The translations under genes and the position numbers were made by a program. 64,000 nucleotides of DNA from Dechloromonas hankyongensis (GTDB lineage Bacteria > Pseudomonadota > Gammaproteobacteria > Burkholderiales > Rhodocyclaceae): contig NZ_JAKLTN010000005.1 in the NCBI RefSeq assembly GCF_022012295.1, positions 1-64,000 of the forward strand. Reading direction: 5' to 3'. Every line of letters starts with the position of its first letter. Positions within the stretch are counted from its first letter, which is position 1. The notes beneath the pieces were generated by a model that was not told the DNA's origin, ran no database searches, and was given only the letters and a program-made list of their open reading frames with translations. Shown piece after piece: positions 45,211 to 56,110 of the stretch.

Positions 45211-46068
45211 ATGTTTTTGATCGTCGGGTACGTCATTATTCTGGCTGCGGCCTTGGGGACCTACGCCATCCACGGGAGCCTGCTCGCGCTGTGGGTGCCC
45301 ACCGAATATGTCGCCATTGTCGGCCTGACCATCGGCTACTTCGTCGCGGCGAACAACATCACGGTCATCAAGGCCACTGTCGCTGCAGTGCCCGGTATCC
45401 TCAAGGGTTCCAAGTTCACCAAGGCTTTCTATATCGACGCCTTGGCCATGCTCTTCGAAATCCTGGCCAAGGTGCGCAAGGAAGGCCTGATGTCGATCGA
45501 AAACGACATCGAAAATCCTGATGCCAGCCCCATTTTCTCGAAATACCCGAACCTGGTGCAGGACCACCACATCATGGAATTCGTCACCGACTATCTGCGC
45601 ATGATGGTGGGCGGTAACCTGAATACGGTGGAAATCGAAAGCCTGATGGATGTCGAGCTGGAAACCCACCACCATGAAGCGGCGGAGCCCGGGCATGTAG
45701 TGTCTTCCATGGCTGGGGCGGTTCCTGCCTTCGGTATCGTCGTCGCCGTCATGGGCGTGGTCAACGTGATGGGGTCGGTGGGCTCGCCGCCGGCGGTGCT
45801 GGGCAAGATGATCGGCGGCGCGCTGGTCGGTACCTTCCTCGGTATTCTGATTTCTTACGGCTTTGTCGAACCGGTGGGCAAGCTGCTGGAGCAGAAGGCG
45901 GCGGAAGAAGGGACAATCTACAAGTGCATCAAGATGGTGCTTCTGGCCTCGATGTCCGGCTACGCGCCGCAGGTAGCGATCGAATTCGGCCGCAAGACGC
46001 TGGATTCGCATTCCCGTCCCAGCTTCCGCGAGCTCGAGGAAGAACTGAAGGCACGCAAGGGCAAGTAG
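45211..46068 (+). CDS. motA: Flagellar motor stator MotA
   Basis: 285 residues with four membrane helices (ILAAALGTYAI, YVAIVGLTIGYFVAAN, MAGAVPAFGIVVAVMGVV, GKMIGGALVGTFLGILISYG) and the large cytoplasmic loop between 2 and 3. The Pro in helix 3 (VPAFG) is the conserved torque residue. It forms the H+-driven stator with MotB, which follows after 25 bases. Confidence 0.95.
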   Translation: MFLIVGYVIILAAALGTYAIHGSLLALWVPTEYVAIVGLTIGYFVAANNITVIKATVAAVPGILKGSKFTKAFYIDALAMLFEILAKVRKEGLMSIENDIENPDASPIFSKYPNLVQDHHIMEFVTDYLRMMVGGNLNTVEIESLMDVELETHHHEAAEPGHVVSSMAGAVPAFGIVVAVMGVVNVMGSVGSPPAVLGKMIGGALVGTFLGILISYGFVEPVGKLLEQKAAEEGTIYKCIKMVLLASMSGYAPQVAIEFGRKTLDSHSRPSFRELEEELKARKGK

Positions 46069-46093
46069 CCTGCCTGCCGACTGAGTTAATGCG

Positions 46094-47044
46094 ATGAGCG
46101 ACGATTCCACTCGCCCCATAGTCATCAAGCGCAAGAAGGTGGTCGCCGGCGGCGCGCATGGCGGCGCCTGGAAGATCGCCTATGCCGACTTTGTGACGGC
46201 GATGATGGCCTTCTTCCTGCTGATGTGGCTGCTCGGCTCTACCGCCAAGGGCGACCTGCAGGGTATCGCCGAGTTTTTCCAGAACCCGTTGAAGGTTTCC
46301 CAGCAGGGTGGCGCCGGTTCGGGCGACGCGACCAGCGTGCTGCAGGGCGGCGGCAAGGATTTGACACGGCAGTCCGGGCAGGTCAAGAAGGGTGATGTCG
46401 AAGCCAAGAAGTCCACGTCGTTTTCCAAGGAAGCGCAGGCTGAGTTTCGCCGCAAGGAGCAGGAGCGGCTCGAAAGCCTGAAGATGGAAATCGAGAAAAT
46501 GATTGAACGCAGCCCCCAGTTGGCCCAGTTCAAGAAGCAGATGCTGCTCGATATCACGTCGGAGGGCTTGCGCATCCAGATCATCGACGAGCAGAACCGC
46601 CCGATGTTCGACTCCAGCAGCGCCGATCTGAAGCCGTACACCCGCGATATCCTGCGCCAGATCGGCAAGGCGCTGAACGGCGTGCAAAACCGGGTCAGTC
46701 TGGCCGGACACACCGATGCGGCGCAATTCGCCGGGGGCGAAAAAGGGTTCTCGAACTGGGAGTTATCGGCCAACCGGGCCAACGCCTCGCGACGGGAACT
46801 GGTTGTTGGCGGCATGGATGACAGCAAGGTGATACGTGTGGTCGGTCTGGCGTCCACCGTGCTCTTCGACAAGAATGATCCGCTCAGTTCGGTCAATCGC
46901 CGAATTAGCATCGTGATCCTGAACCGCAAGACCGAGCAGGCCATCCTGCAGGAGGAAGGGCCGGAGTCCGAAGTGAGCGAGGACGAAGGCTTGCCGCAAG
47001 GATTGAAGCTGCCGGGAGTGGGCGCCAAGGGTACCGCCGGCTGA
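46094..47044 (+). CDS. motB: Flagellar motor stator MotB
   Basis: 316 residues. The N-terminal helix has the proton-carrying Asp in KIAYADFVTAMMAFFLLMW, and the C-terminal OmpA-like peptidoglycan-binding domain carries the signature LSLAGHTDAAQF and SANRANASRREL. It anchors the stator to the wall. Confidence 0.95.
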   Translation: MSDDSTRPIVIKRKKVVAGGAHGGAWKIAYADFVTAMMAFFLLMWLLGSTAKGDLQGIAEFFQNPLKVSQQGGAGSGDATSVLQGGGKDLTRQSGQVKKGDVEAKKSTSFSKEAQAEFRRKEQERLESLKMEIEKMIERSPQLAQFKKQMLLDITSEGLRIQIIDEQNRPMFDSSSADLKPYTRDILRQIGKALNGVQNRVSLAGHTDAAQFAGGEKGFSNWELSANRANASRRELVVGGMDDSKVIRVVGLASTVLFDKNDPLSSVNRRISIVILNRKTEQAILQEEGPESEVSEDEGLPQGLKLPGVGAKGTAG

Positions 47045-47084
47045 GCGTCCCCCGGTTGGCGAGGGACGGGAAGGCGCCATTCCG

Positions 47085-47110
47085 CAAGAACTGAATAATC
47101 ATTCCGATAA
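47085..47110 (+). promoter_or_regulatory. Candidate sigma28 flagellar promoter before cheY
   Basis: CAAGAACT and TCCGATAA (47103-47110) resemble the flagellar TAAAGTTT-N11-GCCGATAA pattern, with a spacer of 10. About 58 bases before the cheY start. Visual match only. Confidence 0.4.
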
Positions 47111-47167
47111 CCAAAACGGCTTCGCCAGCGGCGACGTCGAGCTGTACTGAATAATCACGAGGTAGAG

Positions 47168-47533
47168 ATGGCAAAAACCGTTCTGGCAGTTGATGATTCC
47201 GCATCTATTCGACAGATGGTTTCATTTACGCTGAAGAGCGCCGGTTACGAGGTTGTCGAGGCAGTCGACGGAGTGGACGGGCTGGAAAAAGCCAAGACCC
47301 AGGCCATCAATCTGGTACTGACCGATCAGAACATGCCGCGCATGGACGGACTGACCCTGATCAAGAGCCTGCGCGGCCTGCCGCTCTATGCCTCGACCCC
47401 CATCCTGATGCTGACCACCGAATCCTCCGACACCATGAAGGCACAAGGCCGCGCGGCCGGGGCCACGGGTTGGCTGGTCAAGCCCTTCGATCCGCAAAAA
47501 CTGATCGAAGTCGTGCGCAAGGTGATCGGCTAG
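47168..47533 (+). CDS. cheY: CheY-type response regulator
   Basis: 121 residues, receiver only: acidic pair VDDSASIRQ, acceptor Asp in LVLTDQNMPRMDG, Thr/Lys switch in MLTTESSD and WLVKPFDP. Diffusible switch-binding regulator phosphorylated by CheA. A second CheY lies at 61205. Confidence 0.92.
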   Translation: MAKTVLAVDDSASIRQMVSFTLKSAGYEVVEAVDGVDGLEKAKTQAINLVLTDQNMPRMDGLTLIKSLRGLPLYASTPILMLTTESSDTMKAQGRAAGATGWLVKPFDPQKLIEVVRKVIG

Positions 47534-47622
47534 CGTTTTGGCCGATCGACCCACATCAGGGTGGGAAGGTCGCATTCCATTTTCGGCTGCCCTCGCTTGG
47601 CGGCCGTGCTCCGGGGGGTAGC

Positions 47623-49875
47623 ATGGCTATCGACATGAGTCAGTTTTACCAGGTGTTCTTCGAGGAATCGGCAGAACACCTGGCGGCTATGGAGAGCCTG
47701 CTGCTCGACCTGGATGTCGGGAATCCCGACGCGGAGCAACTCAACGCCATTTTCCGCGCCGCGCACTCGATCAAGGGCAGCGCCGGTACTTTCGGGTTCA
47801 CCGATCTGGCCGAGACGACGCACATCCTGGAAAGCCTGCTCGACCGCATCCGCAAGCAGGAACTCGCCTTGCGTCCGGAGATGGTCGATGCCTGCCTGCA
47901 GTGCGGCGACCTGCTGAAGGGCATGCTCGGCGCCCACCAGGGGCAGGGCGCCGTCGATGTCGCGGCGGTCCAGGCGAATGGCGCCCGCCTGCGCGAACTG
48001 GCGACGGACCGTGCCGCAGCCGCTCCGCCGGCTGAACCGGTGGTGTCTCCCGCCGCTGCTGAGCCCGCTGAGACTGCGCCGCACGGCCAGCGGGTATTCG
48101 TCATCCAGTTCGTGCCGACCGAGCTTTCGGCCAGCGGTGATGGCGTCAACAACCTGCTCGAGGAGTTGAAACTGCTCGGCCAGTTGGAAATCGTTCGCCA
48201 GCCGGATACCGGCGTGCATAGCGTCGGTTTCTGGGAAGTGCGCCTGTGCAGCGATTTCGGCCAGGAAGCCTTTACCGACCAGATCGATTTCATTGCCGAC
48301 AACGGAGCCTGGCGGGTACTCGAGAGCGCGCCGGAAGGCGAGCCGGATGAAAAGCCATTCGGCCTCTTTGCCGATGCGCCGGGTGCCCCGGTCGAAGAGG
48401 CTGCCTATGGTCTTTTTGAGCCGAGCGAATATGCGGATGAGTCGGGCGCCCCGCCGACGCCGGCCGACGACGAGGCGTATGGCTTCTTCGCGCCCCTGCC
48501 GCAGGTCGCCGCTTTTACCGCTGCGGCCGACGACAGCTACGGATTTTTCGAACCGCTACCTGGGCCAGTGGCGCAGCCGGTGAGCGAACCAGCGGTGGCG
48601 ACACCCGTGGCTCCTGAAGGTCGTGCCGGGGCCGACGTTGCTGTTGCCGAAAAGCCGCCGGCCGGAATGCGAGGCCGTCAGCCTCGCTCGGCGTCTGATG
48701 CGTCCATCCGCGTCAGCGTGGAAAAGGTCGATCAGCTGATCAACCTGGTCGGTGAACTGGTCATCACCCAGGCCATGCTGCTGCAGACGGCGGGGCAAAT
48801 GCAGGACAGCGCCCCGGAGCGTTTGCTCAACGGCCTGACGCAGCTGGAGCGCAATACGCGCGACCTGCAGGAATCGGTGATGTCGATCCGCATGCTGCCG
48901 ATCTCCTTCGTCTTTTCGCGCTTTCCGCGCGTCGTTCGCGATTTGTCGGCCAAACTCTGCAAGCAGGTCGAATTGAAGACCTCGGGGGAAACGACCGAGC
49001 TGGACAAGGGGCTGATCGAACGGATCGCCGATCCGCTCACCCACCTGATCCGCAACAGCCTGGACCATGGCATCGAATTGCCCGAGCAGCGCGTCGCCGC
49101 CGGCAAGAGCCCTGTCGGGACGATCACCCTGAAGGCCAGCCACCAGGGGGGCAATATCGTCATCGAGGTCGGCGACGACGGCGCCGGCCTGTCGCGCCAG
49201 CGGATATTGGCCAAGGCCCGCGAGCGCGGCTTGCCGGTTGCCGACCAGATGAGCGACCAGGAAGTCTTCGCGCTGATTTTCGAAGCCGGGTTCTCGACGG
49301 CCGAGCAAGTGACCGACGTATCGGGACGCGGCGTGGGCATGGACGTCGTCCGCCGCAATATCCAGTCCATGGGCGGGCGGGTCGAGATCGACTCGATGCC
49401 CGGCATCGGGACCCGCATGACGGTCCGCCTGCCGCTGACCCTGGCCATACTCGACGGCATGTCGATCGCCGTCGGCGAACAGACCTACATCATGCCGCTA
49501 TCCCACGTGGTGGAGTCTTTCCAGCCGCGCCCTGGCGAGGTTAAGACCCTGTCCAACCAGGCACGGGTGATCCAGGTGCGGGGCGACTATCTGCCAGTGC
49601 TCGCCCTGCATGAGCTGTTCAATATCGAGTCCCCGGCGGAAGATTTCGCGCAAGGCATCGTGGTCGTCGTCGACGCCGACGGCATCAAGGCGGCGCTGTT
49701 CGTCGATGCGCTGCTCGGTCAGCACCAGGTGGTGATCAAGAGTCTGGAGGCCAATTACCGGCGGGTGCATGGCATTTCGGGGGCGACCATCATGGGCGAC
49801 GGCCAGGTGGCGTTGATTCTGGATCTGGTGGCGATTGCCGGCCTGGCCCGGAGCAGTGTGCAGAGAGCCGGCTGA
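47623..49875 (+). CDS. cheA: Chemotaxis histidine kinase CheA (first copy)
   Basis: 750 residues from ATG 47623. HPt domain with acceptor His48 ([16 protein letters not shown]), a LID-type insert at 150-240 ([16 protein letters not shown]) in place of a classic P2, an odd linker with four YGFF-type repeats at 245-309, then dimerisation, ATPase ([37 protein letters not shown]) and CheW-like P5 domains. It phosphorylates CheY and CheB. Followed by cheW. Confidence 0.95.
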   Translation: MAIDMSQFYQVFFEESAEHLAAMESLLLDLDVGNPDAEQLNAIFRAAHSIKGSAGTFGFTDLAETTHILESLLDRIRKQELALRPEMVDACLQCGDLLKGMLGAHQGQGAVDVAAVQANGARLRELATDRAAAAPPAEPVVSPAAAEPAETAPHGQRVFVIQFVPTELSASGDGVNNLLEELKLLGQLEIVRQPDTGVHSVGFWEVRLCSDFGQEAFTDQIDFIADNGAWRVLESAPEGEPDEKPFGLFADAPGAPVEEAAYGLFEPSEYADESGAPPTPADDEAYGFFAPLPQVAAFTAAADDSYGFFEPLPGPVAQPVSEPAVATPVAPEGRAGADVAVAEKPPAGMRGRQPRSASDASIRVSVEKVDQLINLVGELVITQAMLLQTAGQMQDSAPERLLNGLTQLERNTRDLQESVMSIRMLPISFVFSRFPRVVRDLSAKLCKQVELKTSGETTELDKGLIERIADPLTHLIRNSLDHGIELPEQRVAAGKSPVGTITLKASHQGGNIVIEVGDDGAGLSRQRILAKARERGLPVADQMSDQEVFALIFEAGFSTAEQVTDVSGRGVGMDVVRRNIQSMGGRVEIDSMPGIGTRMTVRLPLTLAILDGMSIAVGEQTYIMPLSHVVESFQPRPGEVKTLSNQARVIQVRGDYLPVLALHELFNIESPAEDFAQGIVVVVDADGIKAALFVDALLGQHQVVIKSLEANYRRVHGISGATIMGDGQVALILDLVAIAGLARSSVQRAG

Positions 49876-49897
49876 CGGCGGAAGCGAGGAGCAAGAC

Positions 49898-50398
49898 ATG
49901 GAAACGACGACGCAAACCACCAGTGCCGCGCCGGAAGGCGATCTGCCGGCCAGCGAGTATCTGACCTTTACGCTGGGCAGCGAGGAGTACGCGATCGATA
50001 TCCTGAAGGTCCAGGAAATCCGTGGCTACGAACGGCCGACCCTGATTGCCAATACCCCGCCTTTCATCAAGGGGGTGATCAACCTGCGCGGCACCATCGT
50101 CCCCATTGTCGATCTGCGCATCAAATTCAATCTGGGCCGCATCGAATACACCCCGTTCACCGTCGTCATCATCCTCAATGTGGCCGGGCGGGTGATCGGT
50201 ACGGTGGTGGACAGCGTTTCCGACGTCATTGCCCTGACCCGCTCGCAGATCCGCCCGGCCCCTGATTTCTCGGGCAGTTTCGATACCCAGTACATCCTCG
50301 GTCTGGCCACCCTCGACGACCGGATGATGATCGTGACCGACATCGAGCGTCTGATGACCAGTGCCGACATGGAGCTGATCGACAGCGCCGCGGCATGA
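49898..50398 (+). CDS. cheW: Chemotaxis coupling protein CheW
   Basis: 166 residues: the CheW fold with [38 protein letters not shown] and [16 protein letters not shown]. It couples receptors to CheA. Confidence 0.95.
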   Translation: METTTQTTSAAPEGDLPASEYLTFTLGSEEYAIDILKVQEIRGYERPTLIANTPPFIKGVINLRGTIVPIVDLRIKFNLGRIEYTPFTVVIILNVAGRVIGTVVDSVSDVIALTRSQIRPAPDFSGSFDTQYILGLATLDDRMMIVTDIERLMTSADMELIDSAAA

Positions 50399-50468
50399 TG
50401 GCCCCGGATGCGGACAAGCGCCTGGACAAACGGCACCGCGCAATATCTCGTGAATGGAATCTTCTGGC

Positions 50469-53216
50469 ATGAAATCGGAAAAGCTGGCCCACAAATTTAT
50501 CGGTCTCGGACTCCTGGCGGCGATTGCCGTGGCGGTGCCCATGGTACCGTTGATCAACGGCTTCAACGAACAGATCGGCCTGGTCGCCAAGGAGCGGGCC
50601 GGCGTCGCGGTGCACAAGGAGTTGCGTCTCGTTCTGCAGGACGCCCAGCGACATCGCGGCGCAACGACCTCGCTGCTGCTCGGCAAGCCGGAATTCAAGG
50701 AGCGGGCGGATAGTGCCCGGGCCGGGGTTGATGCAGCCATCGCCAATGCCGACGCGGTGATCACGGCGAGCCAGGAGAAAATCGGCGAACTGGCTGGTTG
50801 GCGCGACTTCAAGGCGGGTTGGCAACGCCTGAAAAGCGAATATTCCGGCCTCGCCGCGCCGGAAAACAGCCGCCGCCATACCGAGCTGATCGTCCACCTC
50901 ATGGGCCTGATGGACCGGACGGCCGATCAGTCCGAGCTGGTCCTCGATCCCGAGGCGATCAGCTATTTCGCCATGGACCTGGCCGTCTTGCAGGTGCCGC
51001 ACGTCACCGAGCGCATGGGCCAGGCCCGGGCGCTTGGTTCGGTGATCCTGTCCAGCAAGCTGCTGACGCAGACGCAGCGCGACGCGCTGATCGACGGCTT
51101 CTCCGAAATGTCGCTGCGCCAAAAGCAGATCCTGGCCGATGCCGGCAAGGTCTTCGCCGAGGATGCCGGTGCCCAGGCGTCGCTGGCCGGCGTCTTCGCC
51201 GAGGCCAAGGGCGGGCTCGAAGCCTTTGCTACCAACATTCAGCACAACATCCTCCAAGCCGAGGCTCTGGCTTACGACCCGGCCCGTTATTTCGACGAGA
51301 CCACCCACAGCATCAACGCCCTGTTCAAGCTGTACGACAGCTCGGCGCATTACCTCGACCAGACTCTGTTGCAACGGAGCGAACGGATCCGCAGCCACCG
51401 CCTGACGGTCCTCGCCATATCCTTCGCCCTGATCGGGCTGGTGGCGCTTGTCGGCTTCGTCATCCTGCGCCGGGTGAACCGCTCGGTGGTGGAGGTTTCC
51501 GATGCCCTCGACCAGATCGCCGGCGGGCGCCTGGATGTCGCGCTGAATCCCCGCAGCCATGACGAAATCGGCCATATGGTCGACCGCCTGGCCGAGATGC
51601 AGACGCAGCTGCACAAGCGCCTGGCGGCCGAGCACGCCGCGGCCGATGCGACCTTGCGCATCAAGGTGGCGCTCGATGTCAGTTCGAACAACGTGATGGT
51701 TGCCGACCCGGATGGCCAGATCATCTATTGCAACGCAGCAGCCTTGGCCATGATGCGGGCGGCGGAGAACGATATCCGGCAGCAGCTGCCGGACTTCCGC
51801 GCCGATGCCATTCTCGGCTCCGATTTCGATCGCTTTTACCAGAGCCTCAGCCAGCAGCAAAATTCGCTGGCCGGTCTACGCGGCAGCCAGCGCGCCGTGC
51901 TGAATGTCGGCGGCCATCATTTCAATCTGGTGGCCTCGCCCATCATTAATGAACGCGGCGAGCGTCTGGGTACCGTGCTCGAGTGGCTGGATCGCACACC
52001 CGAGGTGCTGGTCGAGCAGGAAGTGGAAGGCATCATCCAGGCGGCCGTGGCCGGCGACTTCAGCAAGCGTCTCGACAGTTCGCGCATGAACGGCTTTTTC
52101 AAGCAACTCGCCGAGGGGGTTAACAGTCTGCTCGAAGCCAATACACGGGCGCTGGAAGATATCGGCGCCATGTTCGCGCGCCTGGCCCAGGGCAACCTGA
52201 CGCAGAAAATCGACCACGACTATCAGGGCATGCTCGGGACCTTGAAGAGCGACGCCAATGCGACGGTCGATCAACTGGAGCAGATCGTTTCGTCGATCCA
52301 GGAAGCGACCGAGGCGATCACCAATGCCGCCGAGGAGATTGCGGCCGGCAACCAGGATCTGTCGGGGCGTACGGAAGAACAGGCGAGCAGCCTGGAGGAA
52401 ACGGCGTCGAGCATGGAAGAGCTGACCGGGACGGTGAAACAGAACGCCGACAATGCGCGGCAAGCCAAGGAACTGGCCGGCAACGCGCAACAGGTGGCGA
52501 TCAAGGGCGGCGAAGTGGTCGCCCAGGTGGTGGACACCATGAGCGCCATCCATCAGTCGAGCAACAAGATCGCCGACATCATCGGCGTCATCGACGGCAT
52601 CGCCTTCCAGACCAATATCCTGGCCCTCAACGCTGCGGTTGAGGCGGCGCGGGCCGGCGAACAAGGGCGTGGCTTCGCCGTGGTGGCGACCGAAGTGCGC
52701 AATCTCGCCCAGCGCAGCGCGGCGGCCGCCAAGGAAATCAAGGGGCTGATCTCCGACTCGGTGGACAAGGTCGAAACCGGCAACCGGCTGGTCGATCAGG
52801 CTGGGCGGACGATGGAAGAAGTGGTCGGCAGCATCAAGCGGGTGGCGCGGATCATGAGCGAAATTGCCGACGCCAGTCGGGAACAGACGGCGGGGATCGA
52901 ACAGGTCAGTCAGGCGGTCAGCCAGATGGACGAAGTGACCCAGCAGAATGCCGCGCTGGTCGAGCAGGCGGCGGCTGCGGCGGAAAGTCTGGAAGAACAG
53001 GCGCACAACCTGGCCCAGGCGGTGGCCGTCTTCGTGCTCGGCGACAGACCGGAAGCGCCGCAGCGGCCAGCGATCGGCGCGCCGGCACGCTTCTCGCGGA
53101 CGCCGTCCCGTCCGGCCTTGCCGCACCATCAGCCGGTTCGTCTGGGGGCGCCGGCTATTATGGCCAAAACGCTGGCGGCGAGCAGCCGCGACGACGATGA
53201 GTGGCAAGAATTCTAA
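50469..53216 (+). CDS. Methyl-accepting chemotaxis protein with PAS and CheR-binding tail
   Basis: 915 residues (ATG 50469; ATG 50454 possible). Membrane helix 1, an extracytoplasmic nitrate/nitrite-sensing-like (NIT) helical domain ([16 protein letters not shown]), membrane helix 2 ([22 protein letters not shown]), HAMP, a cytoplasmic PAS (about 395-510), tandem HAMP ([16 protein letters not shown]), then the signalling hairpin with the conserved tip [19 protein letters not shown]. It ends in EWQEF, a pentapeptide of the type that tethers CheR. Followed by a second receptor gene. Confidence 0.92.
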   Translation: MKSEKLAHKFIGLGLLAAIAVAVPMVPLINGFNEQIGLVAKERAGVAVHKELRLVLQDAQRHRGATTSLLLGKPEFKERADSARAGVDAAIANADAVITASQEKIGELAGWRDFKAGWQRLKSEYSGLAAPENSRRHTELIVHLMGLMDRTADQSELVLDPEAISYFAMDLAVLQVPHVTERMGQARALGSVILSSKLLTQTQRDALIDGFSEMSLRQKQILADAGKVFAEDAGAQASLAGVFAEAKGGLEAFATNIQHNILQAEALAYDPARYFDETTHSINALFKLYDSSAHYLDQTLLQRSERIRSHRLTVLAISFALIGLVALVGFVILRRVNRSVVEVSDALDQIAGGRLDVALNPRSHDEIGHMVDRLAEMQTQLHKRLAAEHAAADATLRIKVALDVSSNNVMVADPDGQIIYCNAAALAMMRAAENDIRQQLPDFRADAILGSDFDRFYQSLSQQQNSLAGLRGSQRAVLNVGGHHFNLVASPIINERGERLGTVLEWLDRTPEVLVEQEVEGIIQAAVAGDFSKRLDSSRMNGFFKQLAEGVNSLLEANTRALEDIGAMFARLAQGNLTQKIDHDYQGMLGTLKSDANATVDQLEQIVSSIQEATEAITNAAEEIAAGNQDLSGRTEEQASSLEETASSMEELTGTVKQNADNARQAKELAGNAQQVAIKGGEVVAQVVDTMSAIHQSSNKIADIIGVIDGIAFQTNILALNAAVEAARAGEQGRGFAVVATEVRNLAQRSAAAAKEIKGLISDSVDKVETGNRLVDQAGRTMEEVVGSIKRVARIMSEIADASREQTAGIEQVSQAVSQMDEVTQQNAALVEQAAAAAESLEEQAHNLAQAVAVFVLGDRPEAPQRPAIGAPARFSRTPSRPALPHHQPVRLGAPAIMAKTLAASSRDDDEWQEF
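52359..53026 (+). repeat. 668-base exact repeat, copy 1
   Basis: Identical to 55272-55939 with no substitution or gap over 668 bases, covering the signalling hairpin of both chemoreceptor genes (distance 2913). Confidence 0.95.
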
Positions 53217-53258
53217 GCAAAATATCGATAGCGACAGCAAATCGAGCATGGAGACAGC

Positions 53259-56108
53259 ATGAGAATCAACCAGCCGGTCAGCGACCGGGAAGTGGTGTTG
53301 CGACCCGAGACCTTGATCGTCTCGAAAACCGATCTCAAGGGGGTGGTCACCTACATCAACCGCGACTTTGTCGACATCAGCGGATTTCCCGAGGCCGAGC
53401 TGCTGGGTGAGTCCCACAATATCGTCCGCCATCCGGACATGCCGGGCGAAGCCTTCGCCGACCTGTGGCGCGATATCAAGGCGGGCCGGCCGTGGACCGG
53501 CATGGTCAAGAACCGCTGCAAGAACGGCGATTTTTACTGGGTCGAGGCGACGGTGACGCCGACCCGCGATGCCGGCGGCAATATCGACGGCTATATGTCG
53601 GTTCGCCGCATGGCCACCGCTGAGAAAATCCAGGCCGCCGACCAGGCCTACCGGCTGCTCCGTGAGAGGCGGGCCGGCAATCTGCGCATTCGCCATGGTG
53701 CCGTGGTCAAGGGGGGCTTCCGGGGGCTGGTCGATCTGAGCCTAAAGGCCCGGATGATGGGCGGATTCGGCGTCATGCTGCTGGCGCTGTTCACTGTTGC
53801 CATTCTGGGTTCCTGGGGCATGGCGCGTACCGCGGACCAGGTCAAGGGACTCTACGAGCGCCGGGTGGTTCCGCTACAGGAAATTGCCGTCATCGGTAGG
53901 CTGATGGCCGACAATCGGGCTCAGCTGCTGGCCGCCCTGCAGCATGATCCCACCAGTCCCTACGTCAAACCGCAGGACCATGCCATTGACAGCCATCTGG
54001 CGGCGATCGACCGGAACGTTGCCGCCATTGCCGAACATTGGGCGATTTATCGCCGGCATGTCGATAGCGCCGAGCATGGTCGGCTGGCCGACGCCTTTGA
54101 TGCGATGCAAAAACGCTTTATCGCCGACGGACTGCTGCCGGCCCGGGCCGCCTTGGCCGACGGGCGGTTCAGCGATGCCAACGATATCCGGCGTCTGAAG
54201 TCCGACCTGGCCTACGTCGACGTCTCGCAGGGCATCGACAATCTGCTCCGGCATCTGAACGAGGGGGGCGAGCAGCAGGTCAGGCTGGCCGACGAGGCGT
54301 TCGAGACGGCGCGCCTGTGGATGCTCCTGGCCGGCCTGCTGGCGGCGGTGTTCGGCATCGCGATCGCGCGCCAGCTGGTCCGCGCCGTGACGCAGCCGAT
54401 TGCCGAGGTGGTTGCCACGTTCCAGTCGCTGGCGCGCGGCGACTATACCCACAACGTCGATACCACCCGCAACGACGAGATGGGCAAGGTCTTGCAAGGC
54501 CTGCAGGCGATGCAGATCCAGCAGGGCTTCAATGTCGCCGAGGCGGAGCGGGTAGCCAACGACAACCTGCGCATCCGCAGCGCGCTCGATTGCGTGTCGG
54601 CCAATCTGCGCATCGCCAATGACGACGGGGTCGTTCTCTATGCCAACAAGGGCCTGCTGACCACGCTGGGCCAGATCGAATCTGGGCTGCGCGAGCAGGT
54701 GCCGGGCTTCACCATTGACGGCTTCGTCGGCAGCAATATCACCGGCTTCTACGCCGATCCGGCCGCGGCGCTCCGCTCTTTGCGCGAACTGCAGGGGACC
54801 CGGCAGAACGAATTGATGCTCGGCGGGCGCATCTACAACGTGATCACCAATCCCATCGTCAACGAGCGTGGCCAGCGCCTGGGCACGGTCGGCGAGTGGG
54901 TGGACCGGACGGCCGAACTGAATGCCCAGCATGCGGTGGCTGAACTGATCCACAAGGCGGCGGCCGGGGATCTGGCGGCGCGGCTCGATACGGCCAGCCT
55001 CGAAGGCTTCTATCGCGAGTTGGGGGGCGGCATCAATCGCCTGCTCGAAACCAGCGGCAACGCCATCGCGGCGATTGCCGAAATTCTCGGCCGGGTCGCC
55101 GCGGGCGATCTGACCCATACCGTCGAAGCCGAGTTCCAGGGGACCTTCGGGCAGCTCAGGGACGACGCCAACAGCACCGTTCGCCGCTTGCGGGAGGTGG
55201 TCGGCGAAATCAAGATGGTTACCGATTCCATTAATATCGCCGCCCAGGAGATCGCCTCGGGCAACCAGGACCTGTCGGGGCGTACGGAAGAACAGGCGAG
55301 CAGCCTGGAGGAAACGGCGTCGAGCATGGAAGAGCTGACCGGGACGGTGAAACAGAACGCCGACAATGCGCGGCAAGCCAAGGAACTGGCCGGCAACGCG
55401 CAACAGGTGGCGATCAAGGGCGGCGAAGTGGTCGCCCAGGTGGTGGACACCATGAGCGCCATCCATCAGTCGAGCAACAAGATCGCCGACATCATCGGCG
55501 TCATCGACGGCATCGCCTTCCAGACCAATATCCTGGCCCTCAACGCTGCGGTTGAGGCGGCGCGGGCCGGCGAACAAGGGCGTGGCTTCGCCGTGGTGGC
55601 GACCGAAGTGCGCAATCTCGCCCAGCGCAGCGCGGCGGCCGCCAAGGAAATCAAGGGGCTGATCTCCGACTCGGTGGACAAGGTCGAAACCGGCAACCGG
55701 CTGGTCGATCAGGCTGGGCGGACGATGGAAGAAGTGGTCGGCAGCATCAAGCGGGTGGCGCGGATCATGAGCGAAATTGCCGACGCCAGTCGGGAACAGA
55801 CGGCGGGGATCGAACAGGTCAGTCAGGCGGTCAGCCAGATGGACGAAGTGACCCAGCAGAATGCCGCGCTGGTCGAGCAGGCGGCGGCTGCGGCGGAAAG
55901 TCTGGAAGAACAGGCGCACAACCTGGCCCAGGCGGTGGCAAACTTCCACCTTGGGGACGACAGGCCGGCGCCGCGCCTGGCGGCACGCGATGCCGTTCGG
56001 GCTGTGCCACGCCCGGCTCGGCGGCCATCGCCGAACCCCGAACGCAACGACGCCAGGGCCGTACCGGCGTTACCGACCAGCCTCGACGATGAGTGGGAAG
56101 AATTCTGA
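53259..56108 (+). CDS. Chemoreceptor with N-terminal cytoplasmic PAS, 4HB and second PAS
   Basis: 949 residues. An Aer-type PAS at the N-terminus ([33 protein letters not shown]), one membrane helix near 168-188, a four-helix-bundle periplasmic part ([21 protein letters not shown]), a second membrane helix near 353-373, HAMP, a second PAS near 438-545, HAMP, then the signalling hairpin and C-terminal pentapeptide EWEEF. Aer-type receptors usually lack the periplasmic domain, so this has two input sites. The signalling domain is DNA-identical to the upstream receptor. Confidence 0.9.
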   Translation: MRINQPVSDREVVLRPETLIVSKTDLKGVVTYINRDFVDISGFPEAELLGESHNIVRHPDMPGEAFADLWRDIKAGRPWTGMVKNRCKNGDFYWVEATVTPTRDAGGNIDGYMSVRRMATAEKIQAADQAYRLLRERRAGNLRIRHGAVVKGGFRGLVDLSLKARMMGGFGVMLLALFTVAILGSWGMARTADQVKGLYERRVVPLQEIAVIGRLMADNRAQLLAALQHDPTSPYVKPQDHAIDSHLAAIDRNVAAIAEHWAIYRRHVDSAEHGRLADAFDAMQKRFIADGLLPARAALADGRFSDANDIRRLKSDLAYVDVSQGIDNLLRHLNEGGEQQVRLADEAFETARLWMLLAGLLAAVFGIAIARQLVRAVTQPIAEVVATFQSLARGDYTHNVDTTRNDEMGKVLQGLQAMQIQQGFNVAEAERVANDNLRIRSALDCVSANLRIANDDGVVLYANKGLLTTLGQIESGLREQVPGFTIDGFVGSNITGFYADPAAALRSLRELQGTRQNELMLGGRIYNVITNPIVNERGQRLGTVGEWVDRTAELNAQHAVAELIHKAAAGDLAARLDTASLEGFYRELGGGINRLLETSGNAIAAIAEILGRVAAGDLTHTVEAEFQGTFGQLRDDANSTVRRLREVVGEIKMVTDSINIAAQEIASGNQDLSGRTEEQASSLEETASSMEELTGTVKQNADNARQAKELAGNAQQVAIKGGEVVAQVVDTMSAIHQSSNKIADIIGVIDGIAFQTNILALNAAVEAARAGEQGRGFAVVATEVRNLAQRSAAAAKEIKGLISDSVDKVETGNRLVDQAGRTMEEVVGSIKRVARIMSEIADASREQTAGIEQVSQAVSQMDEVTQQNAALVEQAAAAAESLEEQAHNLAQAVANFHLGDDRPAPRLAARDAVRAVPRPARRPSPNPERNDARAVPALPTSLDDEWEEF
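55272..55939 (+). repeat. 668-base exact repeat, copy 2
   Basis: Second copy of the element at 52359-53026; flanking bases differ on both sides (GAT versus GAC before, GGCC versus GGCA after). Confidence 0.95.
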
Positions 56109-56110
56109 TT

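Noticed and set aside
52359-55939. Mobile element as the source of the receptor repeat
   Set aside because: No transposase, inverted ends or target duplications flank the blocks; the repeat coincides with the signalling domain, which points to gene conversion.
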